Below are positions 11,180 to 23,690 of a DNA stretch of 64,000 nucleotides, in pieces (the stretch's first letter is position 1; each line of letters begins with the position of its first letter). Both the position numbers and the translations under genes were made by a program. The stretch comes from Vesta saturnalis (taxonomy: Eukaryota; Arthropoda; Insecta; Coleoptera; Lampyridae). The notes beneath the pieces are model-generated. The model was given only the letters and a program-made list of their open reading frames with translations, was not told the DNA's origin and did not search any database. The stretch spans positions 1-64,000 of the forward strand of contig JARFJB010000403.1 of assembly GCA_036346205.1 (NCBI GenBank), given 5' to 3'.

Positions 11180-12760
11180 CAGGGTGTCCCTAATAGAGTA
11201 GGATAGTATGGGTATCTTTCTTATTATTAAAGATAGAGATTTGGTTAAATGGGCAATATTGTGCCATTTTTTTGGGCCGAGTTCGATTCCGTTGAGAAGC
11301 ATTTCAATTTCCGGACAGTGCCAAAATTATTAAAAAAAAAAATCGCCAAAATCTAAAAACTCAAATATCTCCGTAATTATAAAAGATATGAAAAAAAGTT
11401 TTAAATCAAACTTACTTACTTCGATTAAAAATGATGTCAAAATAAAATTCAAGATGGCGGTTTCCAAGATATTCATAGCAACTTTCTTATTTTAAATGGG
11501 CGCCATATTGGATTTTTACACAATTAAATGGGATTTTTTCTCTTTTCAACGATGTATAACAACCTATGTACGAATAAAAAATTATGGGAAATATTAATCG
11601 TTTTCATTTTAAATCAAGTAGCCATGATTAACAATTTGCAAGTACAAATTATTTATTAAACAAATTAAACACAACGATACACCGTGATATTAGTAATACA
11701 TACATAATACATTACAATAAATGTTCAAAGTGCTGACCGTTTTCATATACACACAATCGATACCGCCTTACAACACTATTAGTAACTGTTCGCAATGTAT
11801 TTCGATGAACACCGTTAAAGGCCGACACCACTCCTTCACGTAGTTCTTTTGCATTATTGTAATGGAAATTACTACCACACACTTTATTTTTTATAGTGCC
11901 CCATAAATAAAAGTCCAGATGCGTTAATTCTGAGGATCTGGCTGGCCATTAATTAGCTGTACTGGTGGCAATTACTTTATTATCAAAACGGTCATTTAAA
12001 TATCGGATAACACTGCCAGCATTATGTGCGGGAGCGCCATCCTGCTGATACCATATTTGAACATTTTGTGCCAAAGTTAGACGATCTAATAAATCTTCAA
12101 GATATATTTGCAGAATTTCCATGTAACGCTACGCTGTTAAGGTTCCATAAAAAATTATAGGACCAACTAAACGATTTCCCAATGTGCCACAAGAAACATT
12201 AAAGCCGAAACGAACCTGGTTGCGCCGTGGAAGCACTATGTGTGGATTTTCCTGCGCTCAATGGTGCTCATTATGGCGATTAAATAATCCACAATTGGAG
12301 AAGTAGGATTCGTCAGTCTATAAAACTTGATTTATAAAATCACCATTTTCTGCAATTTTATTTAAAAACCATCTACAAAATGCTGTTCTACGGATATTAT
12401 CATTTGGTCACAAAGTCTGCGCATTGTCTAATTTATATGCGTGGAAATTGTGTTTTTTTTTTTAATTCTCCATGATTTAGTCTTAAACACATTAGCTTGA
12501 GCTTCGAGTTCTCGAGTCGAACTATTCGGATTTAGTTGCACACAAGCTAAAGTCCTCATCTTCAGTAACAACATTTATGTCCTATTGGGCTCTTTAAGAC
12601 ATGCATAAGGCTGCATATTTGAATCTAATTTTGAAAAAATTTACATGTCCGGTTGCCTACGCTCTGGATTATCTTGAGCAGCAAGTTTTTCTAGCACTTT
12701 ATGTATGTACAAAACATATCATATTGTTCATTTGTTGGAAAAGTCGCCAATAGAAAAAAA
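11180..12760 (-). mobile_element. mariner-like DNA transposon, element 5, one end visible
   Basis: The left end CAGGGTGTCCCTAATAGAGT begins just after a TA (11178-11179). A broken minus-strand transposase follows. I could not find the matching inverted end to the right, so the element is truncated or its right TIR is too diverged. The end at 12760 marks only the end of transposase-like sequence. Confidence 0.65.
11712..12740 (-). pseudogene. mariner-like transposase of element 5, broken
   Basis: Minus strand. The second acid is in QIWYQQDGAPAHNAGSVIRY (about 12040) and the third in LTHLDFYLWGTIKNKV (about 11905), 41 residues apart as in the sister elements. The C-terminus reads YENGQHFEHLL and stops at 11712. 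Upstream sequence (12240-12740) reads as the middle and N-terminal parts only with many stops and frame changes. The motif usually SPDLTP is degraded to SSELTH. Confidence 0.8.
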
Positions 12761-14140
12761 AAACAATTATTATACATTAATCACTTAATATTACAACACA
12801 GCAATACTAATTATTTACGTAACCAATAAACTAATACAATAATAATAATAATAGAAAAGTAGCGTGCCATAATTACCTTTGATAGAGCTAATATGGCATC
12901 CCATCAGATTTACAATTATTTTAACAAACTTAAAGGAAATAGTCACTCCTGAAATACTTTTTCTTACCTTTTCTTCCATTACTTGTTTTGGATTTGGTTT
13001 GATTAAATAAAAAAGTGTTTATTTAAGGATATCACTTTGTTGATGTGTAATGGTAAGAATAAATTAAGATTTAATAGCTCGTAATTAAAAAATTATGTCA
13101 CACCATATTCGGTATGTAGCCTAAACTAGGCATCGTTGGGAGAAAACTGTCAAACTGTCACGGCCAACGAAGACATGAAAGAATGTAAATGAGTTTTACG
13201 TGATTGTACTTACTAAATCAACACCGTACGATGAAAATCTTAATTAAAGGATTTATAATATATATTAAAGAAATAATTTTTTAACTTGACATTTCACTCA
13301 ATTAGAACGTGAAGGTTGTTTCTTTTTTTAGAAGAAGAACCGGACGTAAAGAAAGTTGTATTATTTCTTCAATGAAATTATCTTACAACAGGAATGCGTT
13401 ACATAATTAAAAAAAAAATACATGTACATAAAGACAATTAAAAAAACTAGTGTGGAATTCGTTCATTGACTTCCTTTGTTCAATTACGTAATTAATTGAG
13501 GCATTTAGTATTCAACATTGATCTTGATCTATTGTTTAATTATTATGGTCGTGGAACGAACTTTCACTCTTGTGTTTTTTCAGTAACTTATAGTAAGACA
13601 CTTTAATTATTTTTATCTGAAGTGTACAAATACATTCCGTAGTATTAATTTTTTCGCATAATCTAAAGCAATTTGAATACTTTAACCAAGACAAAATGTT
13701 TGATGGATGGTAAAGTGTAGCTGCATTCTATTCTAAGGATTGTTTACATGCAGATTCTTACGCAACAAAGGTGAAAGCGTTTGATCTCCTTCTTGATTGA
13801 ACTTGTCAATTATTTGGAATTTTAATTACATAACGAAATAGCTTTAAAGATGATATCAAGAATAGAAGAGTAAACTGTGAAAGTACTGTAGGTAGTTTAT
13901 AAAAACATGCAGGGCATTATGAAACTGAAAGTGTTGATTACAATGAATATACTTAAATAGAGATTTTACAAACTTTACTGGCAGCCATTGTAGCTGTAAT
14001 AGATACATATATTTGGAAGGCTGCTACCGAGCATCCTTTAGTTTTAATATTTCTTTAATTGTAACATTGTTATTGTTAGGCTTCGTTTCGTGTAGATGTT
14101 CTATATTATTTAATTTCGTTCGTAACTTTACAGGCATGTT
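12761..14140. other. no gene seen
   Basis: About 1.4 kb of AT-rich sequence with no convincing coding, TIR or tandem-repeat signal. Short poly-A/poly-T tracts only. Confidence 0.6.
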
Positions 14141-14149
14141 TCCTTCTTA

Positions 14150-14470
14150 GCTAAGCAAAGCGTTACTTTGCACACAGAACACATTCGCTCTGTGCGGACG
14201 CGTTCTTGTTTGGTGCTGCAATTCGCACACCTTTTTTTGCTCCATTGTAGTTGACAAGCACAACTTTCGTGTCTTACTTCGTAAGCTACTGTAGGGCTAT
14301 GTTTTTTTATTTATACTGGATTTGATAAGCTTGCTGGAGGTCTTAATAGTACTAACTTTTTAGCCAGTAAACCATCAATTACCTGTCTTCTGAAGTCTTT
14401 CTGTGAATTTTTTTTCCAAAAGATTTAACCAGAATATAAGCATGTACCCGGTGGGAAAATAAGCGAGGTA
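14150..14470 (-). pseudogene. piggyBac-like transposase, C-terminal fragment
   Basis: The minus strand encodes, in shifting frames, VHAYILVKSFGKK, a stretch like LLAKK..LLRPP..LSNPV, and a Cys-rich tail (KKRCANCSTKQERVRTERMC then SVCKVTLCLAKKETC). Spaced Cys pairs of this kind form the C-terminal zinc-binding domain of piggyBac transposases. No TIR or upstream catalytic part was found. It is distinct from the piggyBac element at 18293-20397. Confidence 0.65.
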
Positions 14471-14599
14471 ACCGGCTGTACCTCAGGACCTGCCAATCTG
14501 ACAACAATGGGAAATTTTTTATTGTAAATGTGGCTATGAGAAAATACTGGAAATTATTTTGAAGTTCCATATTTCCTGGTAGGAGGTGCAATTAAAAAT

Positions 14600-15390
14600 T
14601 AAATAATAAAATTCTACATTTCTCCCAAAACGTCCTATATAAAGCTTACATCGTTAGAAAATCTAGACAATTCTACTCAATTTTGGATTAAGGTTCATTG
14701 GCGTACTGGGCATAATAAGAGTGGGAGACGTTATTGAAAGTGTAATCATTAAAATTGCTGTAAATTCTAAACCACTTATTCAATTTTAGGAAAATAAAAC
14801 TTGTTTGGAAGACAAACGTATAGGCCAGAAAATGGGTGTTTGAGGGTACGAGTAAACTTTGCAAATTTATGAGTACTCTCAAACCATTTTATGATAAAGT
14901 GATACATAAGATTTTTTGTGGCAACGTCAACAGTTGTTATTCAAATCAATAAACAAAATTGTTGTACTTTTTAAAATTTCATACCTGTTGAAATTAAGTT
15001 GGCGATACTGACAACTCACAGTAACCAATATAACCTAAGAAATACAATTGCGAAATTCATTACTCGAATTTTGTGGGTATTTTACCAATTCGTTTACTTT
15101 ATAATAATTTATAGATGTAATTTGCAGTTTATAACGAACTAATAGGGACATGATGCGTACACATACACAGTAACGCGATTACGCTTTGTCTTATGTCGAA
15201 TGTCGATTATGTTGAATATTCTATCAGTTCTGTCACTACAACGAATTCCAAAATCTAGTACTATTTTTGCCGGACTAAGCCGGAAAACGCATAGTTTTCG
15301 GACCCATTTGCTGTCTGAGTATGCCCTATTACATAACGAAGGCACAAACAGTATTTTAAATTGCCGTAAAAGTGCTAAAGGGCGCAATTT
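14600..15390. other. no gene seen
   Basis: AT-rich sequence without recognisable coding content. Overlapping open stretches on both strands at 15139-15394 have no motif and probably reflect chance. Confidence 0.5.
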
Positions 15391-15399
15391 GTAATAATA

Positions 15400-15680
15400 T
15401 CGTTTTTGCTCGTTTTAAAGTGGTACCGAAATGAAGACTTTTTTCAACACTTTAATTGAAAAAGTTTTATTTGTTGAACCAAACTGGCTCATATTAAAAA
15501 GATAGTTTTTAATCGAATTAAGGACCAACAATGATTTTTAATGTCTATCACCTTCGCTAGAGGGCGTTAAAAATACAAAAATAAGGTTTCACCTTTTTCC
15601 TCAAAATTTTAATTTCAGTTATGTTGGTATCTATTACGAAATAGCGCAATTAAAGTTTAATTTTAACCTGGCTCGCCCTG
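15400..15680. repeat. right-hand terminal region of a mariner-like element
   Basis: Sequence ending ggctcgccctg followed by TA (15681-15682) has the form of the right end of the mariner-like TIRs in this window (compare gggacaccctgTA at 6726). The body would lie to the left, but no transposase or left end could be assigned. Confidence 0.4.
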
Positions 15681-15721
15681 TAAAGATCAAAAATCCAATT
15701 ATAAACCCAAAAATATTAGGT

Positions 15722-15985
15722 TTTAATGCCTCGATAAATATTCAAACTGCCTTCCCTCACATTCCAAACAGTCTTCCAATCTTGTTCGGGTATATAAAAC
15801 TGCTGTTTCGATTTCTGCGACTGGTAGTTGACGAATTCGCACTTCGGGTTCTGTTTTCCGTGTCAAATCTTGTTGTCGATGAAGTTTGGAATACAATACC
15901 CTTCAAGCGACCCCATAAGTAGAAGTCGAAACACGTCAAATCGGGTGACTTGGCCGGCCAAGGAATAGACTTCCACTCTTTAGTC
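15722..15985 (-). pseudogene. mariner-like transposase, C-terminal fragment
   Basis: The minus strand carries PWPAKSPDLTCFDFYLWGRL (third catalytic acid, about 15925), then after a frameshift the usual C-terminus ending CLECEGRQFEYL. Nothing upstream of the third acid survives. Confidence 0.72.
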
Positions 15986-15989
15986 AGTG

Positions 15990-18292
15990 TTCTTAAAAAG
16001 ATTCGTTAATATGGTGTCGCACGTTAAGGGATTTTGCATACTAGGATGTGTTTGTTTACTCTGGGCGTGCACTCGAGTAAGTGTTTAGTGCACATGTATG
16101 GTGGTGTTTAGCAGGCAGGATCGATTAATAATCTTCCAAGTCAGAAAAGAAATATTTTAAAGGAAAACTCGTCTGATAAATATAATCGGAACATTTTATA
16201 CCAACGAGAAGTCGATGAAGACTTCACGAAAGAAGCAATTAACTTCGCTTTTCTTTTGGTAGTATGCTCATGCTTATGGTTAGTAGTTACTTATTTTACT
16301 TATCTAGATTCTTGTTCGCAGACTATTCAGGAGTCCTTCTCCTCTTCATCCCTGTTCATTCTTTTCTTGTTGATAGTATAGTTTACAATCCTGAGTTGTG
16401 GTTTTTGTTAAAAAAATCAGATTTTATTTGAATATTATTTTAATAAGTGTGCGTGTTGTTTAGCTGGGTGTAGCGTGCTGTGTGAGGTTAATCCAATTCG
16501 TTTACGGGTATCTTATGAAATCGTCATCGAATAGACAGGGGGATGTGGAGGGCATATGTAGTATTATCTAGAGATTCTTCTATCTCCTCGAAGAGGTCGT
16601 CTAGGAGTTTTGTTAGGATCGCGGGGGGTTGAACATTAGTTTGGATTTTTACGTGGGAAATGAGGAAAACGGTAGGTCTAGGAAGTGGCAAGGATCTCTA
16701 TGGTTGAGATTATGTCACCGCAGATTCTTTTGTGTGCAAAGATTTCTTATAATGTCTGAATTCTGTGTGTGATGGGTGACATATTTGGGTGTTGTGTTGT
16801 GACGTCGTTAGGGTACCTGAAAGGTAACCTGTGTATGCATCTGAGTATTTGGCGTTCACAGAAAGCGATAGAGGAGAGTTACAACCTCTGATTCTACCCC
16901 GGAAGGTGCACAGTAGGTTTGCTCGGTTTCTTACCCTCTTAAGTGTTCTCTATAGGGGAGCCAATTAAGGGTTTTAGTAAAGAGGATCCCTAGGTAGGTG
17001 ACTTCTTGCTGCAGTGGGAGTCTTTCCTGGTACACAGTGAGGAAAACATTAATGTCGGCTATATTCGGAAATTTATCTTCGTGGTAGTTAGAATGTCGGA
17101 AGAGGATTGCTTGGGTTTTGGTGGGATTGACGGGGATTTTCCACCGTTTCGCCCCATTGTAAAAGTTCCGGAGGGTTTTGGATATGAGGCGAAACCCCTT
17201 TCCGCTATTCCGCTTCACTGCGCAGAAGGCAGTGTAATCCGAAAACTGCACAACGGCTACTCCGGGTTGTGTAACTTCGGGAATGTTGGAAGCGAAGATA
17301 GTGTTGAGGATCGGGGCTAAGGCAGAACCTTGCGGTACGCCTGCTGTAGGTTGAAACGGATCGAAGCTGTAGCCTACTTTGACTCAAAATGACCGATTAG
17401 TCAGATACGATAGTAGGAGTTTGGAGAAGAGGTCATGTATGTTGAGGTCGGGGATCTTGTGTAGGGGACCGACGAGCCAGACCCTGTCGAATGCTTGCTT
17501 AATGTCCAGAAACACAGCCAGGCTTCATTGATTGTGATTGAATGTTCTGGTGGGTTCTGTAAGCAGCTTCCACAAGGGATCATGACACGTTCGGTTGGGA
17601 CGCAAGCCAAATTCCCTGTTAGGAAAGAGATTGTTGAGTCCAAGGTGGTCTCTGAGTCGCTGGTTAGAATCTGCCCAAAGCATTTTCCGAAGCAACTCAG
17701 GAGGGAAAGGGGTCTATAACAGGACGGTGTGATTTGGTCGGAGTAAGGTTTGGGTATCAGGACGGTGGAGACCAATTTCCAGTCCGTCGGGAAGTGGGAT
17801 AGTGTTAGGAATTTGTTATAAATGTTGGAGAGTAGTCGAAAGGCTGGTTCGGGCAGGTGTCGGAGAATTTTACGACTTAGGCCGTCATGACCTGGGGCTG
17901 AACTGCGTCCTTTTTAAAATACGCGTGGACCTGGTCGGGAGTGATAGGGACATAGAAGGGATTCTCGTCATGCAGTTGCGTGTCGGGAAGGTTAAGGGCA
18001 CGGAATTCTTCAAAGCGACTCTCTAGGGGTGCCTTGAACTGGGTGCCGAATTGGGGATCTCCTGGGCATCGGAAAATGGATTGGAGGTGAATACCGAAGA
18101 AGTTGACCTTTCCTTGGTCGGACGAGATTAGGTTGTCCTGTGGGTCGGTTAAGTAGGAGTTAGGGGTTACTTTCCTTCTGGTCAATCTATCGAACTGTTG
18201 CCAAAAGTTTCCCCTTTCTGTAGTGTAGCTGGGAGGTGGCTTTGGTCCAGGAGTCTTCGCTGTGTTTATTTACTTCTCACCTGATTAAGGCT
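15990..18292 (-). pseudogene. Jockey-like non-LTR retrotransposon, reverse transcriptase half
   Basis: Minus strand and GC-richer than its surroundings. From 18190 downward: a linker (TPNSYLTDPQDNLISS), the RT core with VLIPKPYSDQITPSCYRPLS (about 17740), a degraded palm segment, GVPQGSALAPIL in another frame (about 17320), and the active-site box as QFSDYTAFC (about 17235), where a typical element has F.DD. The tail VTYLGILFTKTLNWLPYREH follows. The lost second D and many frameshifts make it inactive. Sequence between 16000 and 16900 is probably its 3' part or UTR, without a clear end. The 5' half continues at 20398 beyond the piggyBac insertion. Confidence 0.72.
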
Positions 18293-20397
18293 TTAACCCT
18301 AGTTCACTCGCACGCTCTCTGTATACGTTAACACTCGCGCCACGGTCCTTTCGACCGACTGCCGAATTTATCAGTTTCAATCAAAATAAGATGATTTTAA
18401 TAAGTGTTATGCTTATTATAGGCAATATAACAATATGTAACAAAAACTTAATACTAATTTGCAGTCTCAAAAATGAACACTACATTCTTTTCTAAACAAT
18501 TACAAATTGAAAGTTTATTCACTGATATCTTCTTCTTTGCAGCCCACACAAGTAAGAACTGTATGTTCCTTACAAATATATTTCGAACACATATGGCACT
18601 GGGCTTTAGTTTTTCTATTTTTGGCTGAGGTGCAGTAGTTACAACGTCCGATAGCAGTGTTTTGTCTCAAAACTGTCGGTTCAATGTTCAAAATTTTTCG
18701 TATGTCAATTTTTAATTGTTCTTGTTGTTTTCCTGAAGCAATCTTCGTTGCATGTAATCATTGCATAGTTCTTTGCTCAAAGATTTTAGATAATTTCTTC
18801 GTTCGATATTAGATTTCGTCTTATCTCTGTATATAATCAGACTATTTATTGCCTCTATATTTAGTACTGAAAAAATACCGTTAATGGCCATCTTGCAGAT
18901 TTCCGGGACACAGAATAGGTTCCTTTCATTTGGTCGACACCGCCCTTGGTTGAGTTATAGTAAGTTATAATTGATGGTTTTTTTACATCGCCTGTATCTT
19001 CGTCTAGAAGCGGCGGCAAGTGGTATTGAGGTGAACCAGTTGTCCATGGTAATATTACGTCCCGATTTCAAAATAGGTTTTACCATACGCTTGACAACAC
19101 TTGCGGCGCTATTGTCAACTTGATACGGACCGTTTGGTTGTTTTCCAGCATACATTTCCATGTTTAGCGTATAATAAGTCTGCGAATAAACAAGCGAAAA
19201 TATCTTGATACCATAACGGGCTGGCTTACTTTTTATGTACTGCCGAAAGCCACATCTCCCCCTAAACGATTCTAACATTTCATCTAACGTTGCATTTACC
19301 CCAATGACGTAATTTTGTTGACAACGGTGAACAAATCCATCAAAAAATTGCCTTATAGGTGCAAGTTTGTCCGTGCTTTTTCTCTCAACTCTGTCATGGA
19401 ACGAGAACCGACTTTTTGACATAACAGATCGAAAAAATTCAACACCTGTACCATCGGTTTCCCACAGGTCTGTAATGTTTATGTGCTGTAAGCGCAACAC
19501 ACCTACCATATACAAGAGACCAAATAGAGCTCTTATTTCTATTACATCGGTATCCTTAGCATCCCGTTCTCGTGAATATTTGTAGCGAACAGATCGAATA
19601 AATATGTTAGTGTTGGATACGATTTCTTGGAGAGTTTCTTCGGGAACAAATAATTGCCACAGTTGTTACTGATTTAGCTCGATTGGTCGGGCCCTCATGA
19701 AAACTGTAAACATTTTTGGCTTTTTTTCTTCCCAAAGTTACTGGTGGAACTATTCTCCAGATTGTTTTGTCTTTACCAACATAAGGATTCATTCTGTGTT
19801 TCAAGGGAATATCACAAGCTGAAGTGTCACTTTCCTCAATTTCATCATCAGTAAAACTACGTTCTTCAGCCTCAACGACATCAGAGTCCTCTTCAGCTCC
19901 ACTTACATAATCGTCATCAGATTGCTCAGTAGTAGTACTGTGGTTACTTTCGGACACATTGTCTTGTTCACTATCTTCAGCCTCTCCACCAATTAATTCT
20001 TCTTCACGGTTAATCTCATCATGCAATGCTTGCAAGCGAGCTTGCTCTTTCTCGTAGTAAGCCATTCTAAAAACACAATAAAAATAACTTCACAAAACTA
20101 CATGGATGTTAAAGAATAAACATACAGGAGAAGTATTGCTAATGATCACGTTTACGCTGGAATCAACAGAATTTTTTTACTAACGTTAACACTCGCGTCT
20201 ACGGCCGAATCGACCGAAAGGTAAAATTTGCAACTAACCGCAAAGCCAGAATGCATACGACTGCGTGATACTAAGCGTTTAACCGTTTTAAGAATTGTCA
20301 TGAAAGGGTGGGGTGCAGTCATGCGTGATTCGACAATTATAAGGAATCATATAAACGGTCGGTCTAAAAGACCATAGCGCGAGTAATCTAGGGTTAA
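18293..20397 (-). mobile_element. piggyBac DNA transposon with TTAA duplications
   Basis: TTAA at 18293-18296 and 20394-20397 flank a 2.1 kb element. The ends begin CCCTAGTTCACTCGCACG (left) and, read inward, CCCTAGATTACTCGCGCTAT (right). A second motif, acactcgcgccacggtcctt with the palindrome-like ggtcctttcgacc, occurs at 18328-18360 and, in the same orientation, at 20183-20222; another copy lies within the right terminus. It sits inside the Jockey-like element, splitting endonuclease from reverse transcriptase. Confidence 0.9.
18515..20065 (-). pseudogene. piggyBac transposase (DDE_Tnp_1_7), broken
   Basis: Starts MAYYEKEQARLQALHDEINR at 20065 with an acidic Ser-rich N-terminus, then WRIVPPVTLGRKKAKNV. 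One frameshift near 19640 leads into LLYMVGVLRLQHINITDLWE and the catalytic core: D in NATLDEMLESFRGRCGFR, D in NITMDNWFTSIPL, and D in YNSTKGGVDQM (about 18965). About 100 residues seem deleted between the second and third. The C-terminal Cys-rich domain reads RCNYCTSAKNRKTKAQCHMC then CKEHTVLTCVGCKEEDISE, stopping at 18515. Inactive, but young enough that most family landmarks remain. Confidence 0.88.
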
Positions 20398-21280
20398 GGT
20401 GATTGTATTCGGTTTAGAGAGCCGGATCGATAGATCGTAAAAATTGACGATTCGTTTTTTCTCTTTGATGTGCCGTGGGAGCGGTTTGCGGAAAATGTCG
20501 ATTTTTTTTAATGGGACTGAGATATCGACCGCTTTCGTAATTACGCAAGTTCGGTGTCTAATGGCCCTCTCTAGATCCTGGGCCGTTAGGAGATTGGGTG
20601 TCGGAAGGTTGTTGGAGATGTGTTCAGAGAACACATTCCAATCTGCTTTCGAAAAATCTTTAATTATTGTATATTGAGGAGGCGCTGGGGGGGGGTGGAC
20701 AAGATAAAGTTTTGATCAGTAGTGTAAGATGATCTGAAGTGATCGTGGTGCCTAAAAAGCACTCACGATCTAAACAGTGAGCTATGGGTTTGAAAACAAG
20801 GATGTGGTCTAGTAATGAAGCACCTAGATGGTCGAAATGTGTAGGTTGTGTGTTAGCGACTCGCAAAAGTGGCAACTGTAACAGCGCTAATGATAGCCAG
20901 TTACTGTTGCAATTGCTTCTGGAGTCACCGAATTGGGTGTAACGGGCATTGAAATTACTTAAGATGACTGCGTTAGGGAGATTGGAGGAGTAAAGGAGTA
21001 AATTAAGCGGTCCTCGGACCAGCCTGGTTGTAGCAGGAGAATAAAACGATAGGGGTTGGGAAAGTGCAGAGTTATATATGCAGAGCGGGTAGGTTACTCC
21101 TCAGCGGTATACCCCACCTGCGTGCAGGTAGAGCAAACTTGGTGAAAGGTTGTGGGATAAGTGAGGGTTCATCGCGCTTACGCTTATATAGCACGCAATC
21201 TAACGTGATTGGGTGAGATAATGGAGATGGTGCGTTGGTGGGGTCTTGCGTCGAAATCTATAACGATTTCTAACTACAGA
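20398..21280 (-). pseudogene. Jockey-like non-LTR retrotransposon, endonuclease half
   Basis: Minus strand, 5' part of the element whose RT half lies at 15990-18292. NFNARYTQFGDSRSNCNSNW (about 20950) matches the GDFNAHH..WG box of apurinic-type endonucleases. THFDHLGASLLDHIL and TSDHLTLLI (about 20730) match the (D/L)xI....SDH(x)P box. Sequence 20347-20634 continues toward the RT. The start of the element near 21280 is uncertain; the repeated tgggg tracts there may be 5' UTR. Confidence 0.7.
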
Positions 21281-21522
21281 AGAAGGAAACAATTAATTAA
21301 TGTAATGAACAGGAATATTTTTAAGCAAAACAAGCGGACAACTAAATAATTAATTCTTTTCTGGATTGTTCCGTACACATGAAAGTAAATAATCAGAAAT
21401 GTATCCATCTAAGTCGTACTTAAATGGAAATGCCACTGCTTTCGTATCCACGGATAGGAGCTGACGAAAATCAAATATTTAAACATATTTTTACTAAAAT
21501 GTTGATCCCTAACAGTGGGGTC
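21281..21522. other. no gene seen
   Basis: Short AT-rich spacer between the non-LTR element and a transposase fragment. Confidence 0.5.
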
Positions 21523-21872
21523 TTATTTCAACTGCATTATATCACCAGAATAATGTGAATCCATATCACTATCTGAATTTGCATCGGGTTTTTCTAGTGC
21601 TATAATAACAGGTGGTATAGTTTCAATCGAAAAGTTTCCCCAACGTTTCTCCAAATTATTTGAAATAATCTCTTCCGTGTGCGAACAGCAACTTTGCCAC
21701 ATTGTAGGAGAACATTTGCATAAAGCCTCAAACCATAATTTCTTAACCCTGTATTTAGACAGAGGTTCAAAACTTATTTGTTTATTGCAGTAATTTGTAC
21801 AAAAACCTCATGCTATTTCAAGAGGGTTATATTGACAATGCTAAGGAGGCCAAGCATCAATCAAAATGTTAG
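21523..21872 (-). pseudogene. IS630/Tc1-type (DDE_3) transposase C-terminal fragment
   Basis: Minus strand: IDAWPP, stop, HCQYNPLEIA (Q.NP.E box with the third catalytic E, about 21830), then GFCTNYCNKQISFEPLSKYR, WFEALCKCSPTMWQSCCSHT and an acidic tail ending GDIMQLK with a stop at 21523. The RLPPYHCQ.NPIE and C..HTE pattern belongs to a widespread insect DDE_3 family distinct from the DD41D elements here. Two in-frame stops. Confidence 0.7.
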
Positions 21873-22439
21873 AACTACATAGTTCTTCCCGCTGGACCTA
21901 AAAGGTAGAAATGTGTCCCACAGTTTTTCTGTAATTTTGCCCTTAATTTCGACCCCGTGTTTACTACTAACTCGTGTAAATTTAGACCGATTTTGATGAA
22001 ACTTGGCATAAACAATAAATCTTTAATTTGGCTATTTCAGGTTTCCTAGATGTCTTCCAGTGGCGTAGATATTCATGGTTGACAGCACTTTTCGTTCCAT
22101 ATGTTTTACGCCACTGCATTTTTTTTCTCAAAGCTAAAAATCTTCTTTAATTTTAAATTACATTTAGACAAAGAAATGGCTCTTGAAAAATTTTGATTAG
22201 AAGGTTATTTACAGAGAGATTTTAGATATTTTACGGTCTTATCTTTGAATTATTTAAAATAAAGTATTTTAAGAAAATCAATCAATCATTGATAAAATTG
22301 GTAAGTAGTTTCTTTGTAGCCATATTTACTTACTGTTATCAAGAGATTTTGGCTTGTGCATCAATTTTGTGTTTTTCGCGTTTTTTATCATTATAGAACG
22401 ACACACCGGTAGAATTAACAGATATGCATTTTATTTATG
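21873..22439. other. noncoding, transposon-like sequence
   Basis: Contains phrases common in insect repeat DNA (gattttgatgaaacttggca, gtggcgtagatattcatgg) but no gene or clear terminal repeats. Confidence 0.4.
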
Positions 22440-22640
22440 ATGCTACAAATGGGAGCAGTAGAGAAACCTCGCAGGTTATTTAAATAATTTCGGAGTTGGG
22501 GGCCAAAAAATGAGGCGGTGTCCCATCATGCTGGAATAACAGTCTATTCCGTATATCCCAAACTTATCTAAAGCGCAACCCCTATTTGTTAAAAACATTG
22601 TTCGCGACTTCCTATTTCCCCCTACTCATCATCCAAACCA
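22440..22640 (-). pseudogene. mariner-like transposase fragment
   Basis: Minus strand reads VWDIRNRLLFQHDGTPPHF, matching the box around the second catalytic acid of mariner-like transposases (QDGAPPHF), followed by a degraded stretch with stops. About 60 codons are recognisable. Confidence 0.5.
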
Positions 22641-23040
22641 AAATAGCGTGCCTAATTTACAAGTAACTGATGGTTTCTCAAATTTTATTTTACTTTACTG
22701 TGTAAGATTAAATTAAAAACATTAATAAAGTGCAACTATTATTTTAACAATTGCGATCTATCCCACTAGTAACTAGTAGTACTTCTGCGAGACTAGCATT
22801 TACAATAAAAATGAATAATAAAAAGTCGACCTGCACATTGTACACCGCGATATCTTTGTTTGTGTCTACATCGCAGTATTTTTCCATGATATTTGCGAAA
22901 GCGCTACTCCTTACTTCGCTACTAGCTGGCACTGTGGAACGTTCTCGTAAAGAGGCCTCAGACCTCAGTTACAAACAGCGCGTATTGAGTAAATATTTTA
23001 CAACTTACGTATTCCCGCTTACGTATTTACGTCTACGATA
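22641..23040. other. no gene seen
   Basis: Overlapping opposite-strand open stretches at 22744-23041 have no motif; treated as chance. Confidence 0.45.
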
Positions 23041-23052
23041 AATTACAAAATT

Positions 23053-23690
23053 ATGGATAAGATAAGAGAAGTGCAGAACCATCTACGTCTGAAAGTGGCA
23101 TTAATAAAACGAACAACAGAATTTACAGTGATGAATATCTTAAATCTGATTTTACCGTTATTTCCAATAAACCACAATGTATTATTTGTGGAGCAGTCTT
23201 GTCAAACGGAAGTATGAAGCCATCAAAGTTACCTCGATATTTAAAAAGCAAACATCCAGATAAAAAAGACAAACCCGTCGAATTCTTTAAAAGAAAGCTG
23301 AACGTCCTTCACAAACAGAAAGATACTTTTTCATTGGCATCCATTACTAATGATAAAGCATTATTAGCACATTATAAAGCTGCCTATCGAATTGCCAAAA
23401 CTACTAAGCCGCACACAATTGCCTAAAATCATTTTTTCCAGCAGCTGTTGAAATGGTACATACAATATTTGGTGAAAGAGAGGCTGCAAAGTTAAAAACA
23501 ATACCTCTGTCAAATAATACTATCCAAAGAAGAATTAGTGATATGGCAGAAGATGTCCAAACGCAAGTTGTGGCTAATCCTAATAAGTACTTCTTTCTTC
23601 AAATGCACGAATCCACAGATACAGTAAAACCTCTCAATAACGGACAGCTACGGGGTAGAAAATATTGTCCGTTATAGTGAGGTGTCCCCT
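23053..23690 (+). pseudogene. ZBED5/8-type hAT transposase, N-terminal part
   Basis: SDEYLKSDFTVISNKPQCII then CGAVLSNGSMKPSKLPRYLK and SKHPDKKDKPVEFF form a BED-type zinc finger (C..C, then H). The family's YRIAKTTKPHTIA follows, then after a stop and frameshift VEMVHTIFGEREAAKLKTIP, LSNNTIQRRISDMAEDV and LQMHESTDT. That matches the vertebrate and insect ZBED5/ZBED8/SCAND3-like hAT proteins. It ends where the DDE core should continue; no TIRs were identified. Confidence 0.72.

Noticed and set aside
11180..13190. A matching right TIR for mariner element 5
   Set aside because: Searched by eye for the complement of CAGGGTGTCCCTAATAGAGT to 13190 and beyond without success.
15139..15394. Overlapping opposite-strand ORFs
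   Set aside because: No motif, no partner and no splice signals; likely chance openness.
22744..23041. Overlapping ORFs of 62 and 96 codons
   Set aside because: No recognisable domain and mutual overlap on opposite strands.
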